In this document: positions 51,194 through 60,800 of the stretch, in pieces
Layout: the number at the start of each line of letters is the position of its first letter
Numbering within the stretch: position 1 is the stretch's first letter
Origin: Syngnathus acus
Lineage: Eukaryota > Chordata > Actinopteri > Syngnathiformes > Syngnathidae
Direction of reading: 5' to 3'
Assembly: GCF_901709675.1 (NCBI RefSeq)
Contig: NC_051097.1
Span: forward strand, 5,644,039-5,708,038
DNA: 64,000 nt
Notes under the pieces: generated by a model
The model's database searches: none
What the model was told of the DNA's origin: nothing
The model's input: only the letters and a program-made list of their open reading frames with translations
Made by a program: the position numbers and the translations under genes

Positions 51194-52901
51194 AAACAAA
51201 GTTGGCGCTCTGGCCACACACGTCGTCGTTTCTGCTTTTTAGGTTCAGGTTATCAAAGTGCAGAAAACTTCCAGAAAATTTCCATTGGAAACTAAGCTGG
51301 GGATTCCCATGAAATGTTTCCAACTTTAATAATTACCAGAGTACACACGCACCAATTTTCCTCAACTACAAACACGCAACACAACCTGTCGCTCCTCTAC
51401 CTACGTCCGCCAAAAGCTAATTAGATCTTTGTCCGTTTTTGTCACAGTTAGTCTCTTCAACATTTACGATTGTCGTTTCCACTGGGGAGGAATAACAATT
51501 TCTCCCAGTTGTTGGTATGTCTGTGTGTGTGTCGTTTTAGCTTTGGTCCAACAAGCAAAGCTCGTTTCTTAATTCCAAATTGGAAACATTGTTTACCAAA
51601 TTGGTAAGTTATGTGAATGTTTTCCAAATTGGACTCAGTTTTCTTTGTATAGGCTGAGTATTTTTTTTTTGTGTGTTTGCGCGTGTTGTGCGTTGTCTGC
51701 AACCTGGGCCGATGGACTTAAACAATTCTCAGGGAAGGTGTTACTTATGTCGTAGCGCAGCTTTATTCTCGGAAGGTGATGTCTGATGGAATGGATGAAT
51801 CGGATCACTCTTGTGTTGAGAGGAAAATCTCCAATTTTTCTGCCATATTGTTGTTTTCAATTTATTTTCAATCATCCACTCTATCCTCAAACTGAATTTT
51901 TTTTTAAGCCTCAAATTTCCTCAAATGGTGGCCATCTCTTTAAGAGACAAACACTTTGTAATCTGATCAATCTAAAACAGCAGCACCCATTGAGGCAGTT
52001 GAGGTTAATTGTTGAGATTCGCCACATTTTTCTTTTTCTTTTTTTTTTGCCCATTCCTTTCCTGTCACTTGACATACTAAATTGTAAAAAGGTTTTCTCA
52101 TGTCTGAAGGTGATAAAAACAGTGGCCACCATTTGCAGGAATGAGGTGAATTTATTCTGAGGAGTTTTATTTATTGCTGTTTTCCCAGCATCTATATTGT
52201 CTCTTGCACATCACAGTGTCCCATGTTCCTCAATCTTCCTTTTTCTTTTTTCTTGCTCCCTTTTTCCACCACCACCACCATTTCCTTCCTTCCTTCCTTC
52301 CTTCCTTCCTTCCTTCCTTCCTTCCTTCCTTCCTTCCTTCCTTCCTTCCTTCCTTCCTTCCTTCCTTCCTTCCTTCCTTCCTTCACAGCCTCTGTCTTCC
52401 CTTCGTCTACTTTCACTTCGTCCTCTTCCTCCATGAAGCCTCATGTGGAGGCTGGTGAGGTGAAAGTGAGGCTGTTGCCTCCTTTACTGAAGGACCAGGC
52501 GTGGGGGCTTCACGCTCATGAGGTTTTCCTGCTCTTCTGTCTGGCCCTGGGTGAGTGATGAGCCCCCCCGTCCAGCCTGCAGCCTAACACCACTTTTAAC
52601 CCCGCTGCTCATTTCTGTCTGGACTTCACCTGCTTGGCCTGACTAACATTGTGGCCTGTGCTCTGAGCTGAACTTTTGAATGTGGTGGCACTGAAGGAAA
52701 AAGCTGACGTTCTATCTTTGAATGTCCGTGAAGGGGTGCTGTGGGTTTTTTTTGTTTTTAATCTATGGTAAGCTCACTGTGTTGCGATGTCAACCAGGCC
52801 ATTTATGTGCCTGCAAATCTGTCACAATATCTCTGTGTGTATATATGGGAAAAATATATGTAAATAAGCTTTTCAGTAGGTAGGGAGGAAGAAAAAATAA
52901 A
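51194..52901 (+). terminator. sema4d: sema4d (TM form) 3' UTR and poly(A) signal
   Basis: The untranslated region after the TAG at 51191-51193 extends to AATAAA at 52896-52901. It contains the TTCC microsatellite and overlaps the first exon of the alternative cassette (52389-52550), so polyadenylation and splicing of the two isoforms may compete. Confidence 0.6.
52282..52384. repeat. (TTCC)n microsatellite, about 25 copies
   Basis: An essentially pure TTCC tetranucleotide array of about 100 bases, preceded by (ACC)n at 52267-52280. It ends four bases before the AG of the acceptor at 52387-52388, so it forms that acceptor's pyrimidine tract. Frames through it give Leu-Pro-Ser-Phe or Lys-Glu-Gly-Arg repeats that are not proteins. 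Confidence 0.95.
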
Positions 52902-54544
52902 AGGTGTCAAATGTGTCTAACGCTGGCTTGTTTGTGTTTTTAATTTGCTGGTTTTGTGTGATTAACACCGTTTAGCGATAAATAGACCTCGTGTGCCACA
53001 CTTCTATTTCACTTCTTGATTTTGTTTCAACTATTATGTTTTTTTTTGTAACGGCACCAGTGGAAAAAAAGCGATATACACAGAATTGTATTATCCTTGC
53101 AATGCATCGTGAGAAACGTCCACAATCCAGCCTGAAGTATTCACTACATGTGTGCTTTGTTTTTTTTCTTTGACATTTTTTTGTCGTACAAAGAACCAAT
53201 GTGTGATGCTATGGGTCCACAAAACTAGTTTACTGCCAAGTTGTATATGTCTGATGCTCAGTAAAATAAGTACACAATAACTATCAAATGAGAAGAACAG
53301 AAAGCAAAATAGGTTTTAGAGGGTTTCCTGTACAGTGTTGCATTGCTATTTCGTGAGAAAAGGGATCAAGGTACCATCTTTGGTTGTCATTACTGGAAGA
53401 TACATTAATTATATCCAGCTCATCTAAATATTATTTACATAATTTTAAATCTTAACAGCCCGTGAGTAGGAAGTCGCTAATGTGCGGGGGAACGCTGGAT
53501 TAAGAATGCAAGCAGTAGGTCAACATGCAAAGCCCCCTTGTGTCCCTCAGGTCCTAGCGACGTCCGCATTCACTGGCTCATAAACGGGCGCAGTGCGGAC
53601 ACGGCCGTAACGGAGTACCGTCTCCCGCTGGCCGGGAACACGGTACTAGTGAGCAGCCAGCTCAGGACGGAGCCGTTACTCCGGGATGCCCGTTACGGCT
53701 GCGTCGCCCAGGCCAGCACAGGGAGCGAGGCGTCGCAGGTGGACCTCCACCTCGCCGTCGGAGGTACCTTTTGCCCGACGGGGGGGTCCAATTCGTTTGT
53801 GTCACGGCTGGTGTGATGAGATTGTCGGTTGTTCGACAGATGAGGAGAGCACCCCGTCTAGAGATTTGAACCAATGGAGGAGTGCGCTCACGCAGCATGA
53901 GCAGCTTCTAAAAAGATGGGAGAAGTCTTGGGTAGGTCCAAGTGTCTTTTTCTAACCTGCCACTAACAAGCTCCTTTAACGGCTTTGCAACATTTTCTAA
54001 TAATCAACTATAGTAACCTTCTGTCTACAAATTTCAAAAATAAACTTTTGCTCAGATACTCCATAATCTCCAATTTGCTGCAACAGAGAAATAAATGCAG
54101 AAGACCTGCATCATCCTAATATCTGAAGATAAATGCCTCCAAATGGTTAAATAAATAAAAAAACATGCTATTTTAGCAGCACCTTAGTGCCAGGTTGTGC
54201 AGTATTTGATCCACTAAAAGTCAATTTTTTCTCCAGTGGCCCTTAATCTCCTCTTGGATAAAGTCAGTCTCCATATACCGAAAAGCAAATATTGTGCTGT
54301 AGACCTTTGTTATGTTGTGTTATGTTTTGTCAGTGGAACTTTGCCCATGTGATGAGTTCACCACAGCATGATCTTAGCATTTTTCCAGAAATCTCACCAG
54401 TACAGTACAGAAAAGCAGCAATGCTCAGCATGTAAAATTCTTCCATAGGGATGCACTGTGGTCATCTACAGCCATGCATTTCTTGTTTCCAAAGCTCATT
54501 CTACCTCTTTGTCCACGCCACAGGAAAGCTGTGATGGCCACTGA
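52389..54544 (+). CDS. sema4d: Sema4D alternative 3' exons encoding a second Ig domain and soluble end
   Basis: Four exons lie beyond the TM exon: 52389-52550, 53551-53763, 53840-53931 and 54524-54544. They join in phase with each other and with a GTAAAG donor at 50619 inside the last TM-form exon (after GTG-GAA-G; G+CC gives Ala). The segment reads a Ser-rich start, then an Ig-like fold (Cys in FLLFCLAL, IHWLING as the C strand, DARYGCVAQAS as the F strand), then a charged helix (RDLNQWRSALTQHEQLLKRW) and the end WESCDGH. There is no TM helix, so the resulting protein of about 828 residues would be secreted. AATAAA at 54800 closes the transcript. A separate downstream gene using these exons is less likely, since the first exon has no start codon of its own with a signal peptide. 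Confidence 0.7.
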
Positions 54545-54601
54545 ACGCTGCCTAAAGGCCACAAAGCATCAGTTTACAATTGGAGATGGAGGAACCCGTG
54601 A

Positions 54602-54627
54602 CACCCCCCCACCCCCCCCCCCCCCCC
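54602..54627. repeat. poly(C) tract
   Basis: A run of C interrupted once by A, within the 3' UTR of the alternative sema4d transcript. It is prone to length variation and sequencing error. Confidence 0.9.
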
Positions 54628-54799
54628 ATTTTTGGGGAGACTCGAGAGCCTGGAGGTCCAAGTTAAAGGAGCTTTTTTGCGGGACACGAGATAAACAAGT
54701 TACTGGATTTGTGATGAATGCACTGGGACTACAAAAATGGAGGGAAAGGCTCTATGTAATTATCTTGGTGTGATTTATGTATTTGTATGCTGCACTAAA

Positions 54800-54805
54800 A
54801 ATAAA
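54800..54805 (+). terminator. sema4d: poly(A) signal of the alternative sema4d transcript
   Basis: AATAAA lies about 255 bases past the TGA at 54542-54544, and the hexamer is repeated in AAATAAATAAAC. It supports a transcript end distinct from the signal at 52896. Confidence 0.55.
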
Positions 54806-55351
54806 TAAACGAAATAACGATAGTTTACAGCAGCATTCAGACATGGCAGATGTCACTGATTTTCTTTTCCACGTGCCTTGAATGCAGGAATAAAGGAAAC
54901 TTTAATTTGTTTGTGTTGTACTTGCGCCCCCCTTTTTTGTCTTTTTATGTGCGAGTTCGCTCACTTCGCTGTATAATGCTGTTGTGGCGCCCTCTTGCGT
55001 CCAGATATAAAATAACAAGTACAACATTTTTTTTAACTGTTATTATTATTATTATTATAAAGACACGTGCACATTTTGCGTCAATTGTACTGCATTGACC
55101 TTCTTCCTGCCTATAATTTATTTTTTATCTTATATTTACCAATTCCTTTTTAATTGACCCTAACGAAAAGCTACAATTCGTTTATTTTTGGCTTTTAAGT
55201 ATTTCTTTCTCCTCACATTTAATCTTGTAACTACAGGTAAATGCAATCGTATATACTACATTTCAAAACAATTTTGAACAAAGGGCAAATTCGGGAAAGA
55301 CACCTTTTTGGTTTGACTCAAACTGACTTTTGATTGGTTAATTATTGTCAC

Positions 55352-56286
55352 ATGTCCGGGAGTGGTCAATGGCTGCTTCGTGCCAGAATAGGTGAGTACA
55401 GCTCCGCTAATCTTTTTAATTGTTTGGTCTGTACATATATTTATCTCAACTTTATGGATTATAAAATCACATGGGAATATCTGTGTGTAATAATTTTATT
55501 GTGGTAGAACATTATATGTGTATTTGACTCACAACAGTCATGACGCGCTTTGTGAAGCTGATCATGGCGCAGATCAGAGACTCCATAAACGTGGACACAC
55601 ACGAATCTTTGAATTTTGAGGAAAGTAATCCAAACCAAATATTTTTTTTCTCGAGGAGGGAATGCATTTATTTACATGTATTTGTTTACGTAGAAAAATC
55701 ACCCTACCATTGAGTATGGCCTCCCCATTTGTGTTGTAGGTGAGCAAAAATCAATCCCATAAGTCATTACATACAGAAAAACACTTGCATTCACACCTAT
55801 AGACATTTTGGAGTCTTTAATAAGCATAACGTATTTTGGGAAGTATGAAAGCAACATAGAAACGCCACCGAGATTCAAACCCAGAACCTCTTGACTGCTC
55901 ACCGAAAAAAAAAAATGCAATAAAGATAAATATAGTCACATCCAATTAAAAAATCCACAGCAGCACACGCTCTTGTCCTCCCCCACACACTGTAGATTCT
56001 TAATTAAATGCTCTCTCGAATGTTGAATTGAAAACAGTGAGCTAATAAGAATGGTTATAGGCAAGATCATTTTGGAAGGAGAAGTGGGTGCAGTTCTACT
56101 GTTGTGTATTGCATGGATGTTTTTCTTTACATTCATGATTCCAATTTATTTGAAAAAATGAACATATGTAATCTGATGTTTTGAAGTTAATATTCTTTTG
56201 CTTTTACAGTGAGAAATAAGACCGGTCCTCACCTGCCCTGGCTGGGAATGGTTTCTCCCACTATCCTGCAAGCCTTCCCTGAATGA
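55352..56286 (+). CDS. candidate three-exon small protein (67 aa), unrecognised
   Basis: Exon 1 (55352-55391) starts MSGSGQWLLRARI and ends at AG/GTGAGTA. Exon 2 (55538-55624) follows an ACAACAG acceptor and reads VMTRFVKLIMAQIRDSI and onward to NFEE. Exon 3 (56210-56286) follows a TGCTTTTACAG acceptor and reads MRNKTGPHLPWLGMVSPT to a TGA. Both junctions are in phase 1 and keep the frame. A CCAAT box in reverse (ATTGG, about 55333) lies just upstream. The first intron is only 146 bases, typical of fish genes. I do not recognise the product: it is basic with an amphipathic middle, and has no signal peptide or clear membrane helix. It lies between sema4d and shc3. The weakest point is the second donor (GAAAGTAATC). 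Confidence 0.4.
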
Positions 56287-57380
56287 GTCATCCAGCCAAG
56301 CGCTCATTGGACGGGAGCGCGCCGTCCCGAGGGATTGCCTTGCAGTAACGGCGGCGGCGGCGGCGGCAGCAGCAGCGGCAGCAGGAGCAGCGGCGGAGCG
56401 GCCTTGCTTCCATTCACAGAAACATTGGTATGCCAACCTGCTATTTCATTCACAGCCAGGACTATGAACATTGCCTTTTGTCCCTTCCAGTCCTCTTTCT
56501 TTTTTTGCTCTTAAATTAGACCCCCCCCCTCCCTTTTGTTTCAGAGGGGAGAAGGCTTTTTTTTTTTTTTTTCTGCCTTCTATATTTGCCATGTTGGGGA
56601 GGGAGACTGCAGTGCGAAATGCAGCAGAGTGAGCGAGAGCCGAAGCTGCTCATGAATGAGCGTCACTCTCTCCCGTTCTAGAAGGCGAGAGGACATTTTT
56701 TACATGAATGGTCTGTGTTTGTGTATGCGCGCTTCCTTTCCTGCTGCCACGGTGAGCGCAGATGCTTCATCATCACCGGCAGTGGTGCGGCGGAGACTGT
56801 CCTTTGCGCTATTTTTTTTTTCTCTCCCTCTCTTCATTGACTCATCCTCGTGTTGAGGAAAATGACGTCCATAGCGGATTTATTTGGGTTGTATCACCCT
56901 CATCGCTGTAGTTGCCTTGTTTGAGCTCCTAGCGCTCAATTTCAGATTTAAGATTATGATGGGGATCCACGTTTGATTTTAGTGATGGATTTTTTTAAGT
57001 GTTGACGAATGTAGTTTAGTCCAATTATGTTCTTTTTAATTGCGTTTTATGTACGTCTACTGAAGTGAGTGTTTTATTAGCTGGAAAGCAGTTTAACTAT
57101 CACCTCACAAGAAATATTTTTTTAAAATACAATATTTCATGATATTGCACAATTACGTTTTAGAAGGAATTCAGACAATTCCCAATAGATGATCAAGCTA
57201 CCTCACGTTATTCCATCCACATATAGATGTTTGGAAAAATAAATTGTTAACTAAATTGAAACTTGAGTACATTATAAACAGCTGGAGGATTTTACTAACA
57301 GATTGTTTCTAGAGTGCTGTAAGTGGGAGATTTTTTTTCCTCCCTCTGTGCCTCCCTCCCTCCCTCCCTCCCTCCAACAG
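56210..57380 (+). promoter_or_regulatory. shc3: shc3 promoter and 5' leader region
   Basis: GC-rich DNA with CGG/GCA triplets (56348-56398), CpGs and poly-T stretches leads to a probable noncoding exon ending at 56751 before GTGAGC. The leader intron would end at CCAACAG (57374-57380), whose pyrimidine tract is a TCCC array. A short uORF begins at about 56656. The transcription start cannot be placed. Confidence 0.5.
56348..56400. repeat. GC-rich triplet repeat (CGG/CAG type)
   Basis: An imperfect array of GCGGCGGCG followed by GCAGCAGCAGCGGCAGCAGGAGCAGC. It lies upstream of shc3 coding sequence, probably in the promoter or first exon. The minus-strand frame gives poly-alanine and is not a gene. 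Confidence 0.85.
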
Positions 57381-57883
57381 GAAGTGATTTGCAGTGTTCA
57401 GCAAGCCTTTTGTTGAGAAGGTTTTCTCACATCAGTGAGTCATGCTCCAGCTCTGAGCCGGCAGCAGCTAGGCAGGCAGGAAGGCAGCAGCCAGCCAGTG
57501 CCATTCTGTCATCGTCACCTTCGCTGCAATTTGTGGATTTTTGCTTATTTTTTGGGAGCCTGAGAAATCGTTGTTGGAAGCAGCAGCGGCAGCTGAAGCA
57601 TCACCAGTGGAAACCACCAGAAACAGCAACCTCTCCATCCTCCTCTGCTTCGTTTCCATGGATTTCCGCCGTGTTTTTCTCTCTTGACTGCATTGAAGCG
57701 CCGGATTTTACCAATCGGGAAATCGAGAGAGGTGGCCTGCCGTTGCTCCGAAACGTTTGCCACCAGCGCCACCGTCGCCACGTCTGCTGCTGCTGCCATG
57801 TTACAGGAGAGGGTAATCATCGCGGCAAGGAGGCGGGCGGTGCGTGTCGCTTGAGGCGCCGTGAGAGAGAAGAGGCGAAGGGT

Positions 57884-60800
57884 ATGCTTCACCGCACCAA
57901 ATACAACCGCTTCAGGAATGAGTCGGTGACGTCCGTCGATGACATCGTCCACGGCCTGTCCATGAACCCCAAGGTGTCGGCCAGCCCCGAGACGCCTTAC
58001 GCTCCCCCGGCTGACGACCAGCCCCCGGCCGCTCCGGGCGGCGGCGCCGCCGCCGGCCACGACCACTCGGACGATGGCGGTACGCCCCTGTGCACCCTCA
58101 TCAACAAGGTGTCCAACCTGAAGTTCAGCAACTCCAGCAGCTTGCTCGGCATCAAGGGGCTGCCCTCAGCAGTCAAGGACCTGGCAGTGGCCAAGCTGCA
58201 GGGTGGCGGCGCTTCGGTGACGAGCCCCGGCGTGGCGGCCGTAGGGGCGGCGGCCTGCCTGCCAACGCTGGAGACTGCCACCGGCATGAGCAAGAAGAGC
58301 AGACCGGACGAGCTTCTACCCGCCGGCGAGGACTGGAACCCCGGCTGCGGTGGACCGGTGGGCAAACCTTTCAGAGGGTGGCTGCACTCCAGTGAGAAGA
58401 TCTCCGGACCAGGAGTGACATACATTGTTAAGGTAGGTAGGTGGTGAATGTTGCTCATCCATTTTCGGGCATGTTTGGCTGCTGAATATGAGGTGAAAAG
58501 CAGACTACACCCCGGATTGCTCACCAGTCATGACAAAAAGACAAAATTCACCCTCAAATCCATCCATTCTCTATTTTGCCAGTCAGGTTTTGGTTTGCAT
58601 GGCTAACAGGAGCTGAAATGGCAAAATAGAACATGATACAATATTTTTTCTAAAAAAGGGGCAAACATGACACAATAGTGTCAAATTAACTGAGAAAGAA
58701 AACCCATATTTTATGTGAATATGATGATACCACACCTAATAATGATCAATAACTGTTACAGATATATAGTTTGGATGTATAGTATTGGAAGAAATACATC
58801 ACGGGCCTAAATTGTAGCCATTCAGTGGCAAAGCTTCACGAAGCACTACATTTCTAATGTGCCTGGTTGACTCATCATCAGCCACCATATCAGGAAAGCC
58901 TCTTGTAGAAGGTCATCTGTGGGTGATAGCTTCGCCCTCTGTGTAGTGCTTTCGTAACCATGCCGACATCTTTATTCCCCCGTGTGCTGTGGCAGTATTA
59001 GCTGAACAGCAGGGGTGAGGGGGGAAGAAAAAAAAAAAAGATGCAGCGGCAAGCATACATCATTTGGAAGAAGCACACGTTGGCGCTGAGCTACGAATGT
59101 CATCATGCCGCCAATGAGTCACCGGCGGGACTGATGATGCCGATGTGTGAAGTGAATGCAAAATGGTCTTTCTTTTTTTTTTTCTTTTTTTAAAATAGAA
59201 ATGTTTTTTCTTATTTGAACAGGCAGCATAAGAGAACAAGTGACAAGTTGTCACACAAAGTGTCCGTGTGCTGCGCCGCGTTAACCGTATTAAGGCCAGT
59301 CAGCGTCAATAAATGCGTCTACCATTTTGGACTTTGGGTCCTGTGAGTTTAACGTCGCTTCAAATTAGCATCACATGGTTGCCCCTTTCACCCATCATGT
59401 GCCATTAGTCCCAATGGACATTGATCTCCTTCACAACATGCACGTCAATGAATTATGGCAGACTTTCACAGCTCAGTACCCCAAATCAGGCTCGAACTTT
59501 AGAAAATACATCACGACTAGTCCTGTCATGCGCATATGGCAGATTATTTATTCTTTTAGTTGATCATAAAATTGGCCTCCGTCGTGTGATACCTCGAAAT
59601 AAGTTGATACGATACCTGGTATTTTTATTATTGTTATATTATACCCATTTGTAAATTTGGAAAAAACCGCTTTTATTAGTAGTAATTGATCATTTCAGTT
59701 TATGTAGATGAACAAAAATATTTTATTTTGTTTAACAAAATAGACGTGCCGACAAGCACACTTAAAACATATCCTCTTGCCGCCAATTCCTTAATGATCT
59801 TGTTTCCTTAGCTTTTGGCGAGGATAATGGCTAAATGAAGCGGCAAGGGGCGGAGGAAATTTTTTTTGTTTTTTTTGTTTACAGACCTGACAATGAATGC
59901 AACGCTCATCATCAGCACAAAGTGTTCCCGGCTTGTGCTCTGTGTGAGTAGGTGGCTGCTAATCAAGAGGATCTCATGAGGCGTAGTAACACGGCAAAAT
60001 TTGCTTTTCTATCGATACTTTGTTCTCCATTTGGGCTGCAACTTTCTCTCAATCGTGGTGTGTTCAATATAAAATGCAGTGGCTCCTCCTATAAAACAAC
60101 TAAATGAGTCAACTGGGTGTTATTTCTTGTGCTGTGAAACAGTTTTTACATCATTGTTGATGCTTTTGTAATGTCAAGTTTTGCTAACCCCTTTGTGTTA
60201 CTTCTTTCCAGTATCTGGGTTGCATTGAAGTTCTTCGATCGATGAGATCTTTAGATTTCACCACGCGATCTCAAATAACAAGGTGAGTCTTTAGAGCTTC
60301 AACTGTAACGGCTGGACGTTACGAAGCGTCACCGATGATAATGATTGGTTGCAATTAGAACCTTTTCAAGTCCTGCTTTGTTTTCACGCCGTGTCGTGGA
60401 CGCCTCTATTTATATCGGTGCAACTATTGAACGGCAAATTGACAGTGATTCGCTTTGTGCCATGTCTACTTTTCTGCTTCACTCGCATTGATGTCAGCCA
60501 GTAAGGCGGCGCACACGTCGCCTCTCTGCTTTCGATAATGCTCGCAAACATGGAAATTACATTCTCTGTCCTTGAAACTACGTTCTGTGACTTATTGACA
60601 ATATTGTTGCAAATTTTTAGAATAATATTATTATGATGAGTACTACATAATATTCATGTATTGATACGATTGTCTCTCGAACCCTCCAGGGAGGCTATCA
60701 GCTTGGTTTGTGAGGCTGTTCCAGGCCCCAAAAGCGCTCTGCGGAAGCGAAAGGTATGTAGGCGGGGAAAAGGACAGCAAGGGTGGGGTAAGGGTGTTCA

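Noticed and set aside
52192-52558. Several long frames of Leu-Pro-Ser-Phe or Lys-Glu-Gly-Arg repeats
   Set aside because: They are translations of the TTCC microsatellite; only the part after the acceptor at 52388 behaves like an exon.
53764-53955. Read-through of the alternative sema4d exons past 53763 or 53931
   Set aside because: Reading on from either donor reaches a stop soon after, while splicing to 53840 and 54524 keeps phase and ends at a stop followed by a poly(A) signal.
56146-56436. Minus-strand frame with a poly-alanine run
   Set aside because: It is a translation of the GC-rich triplet repeat upstream of shc3.
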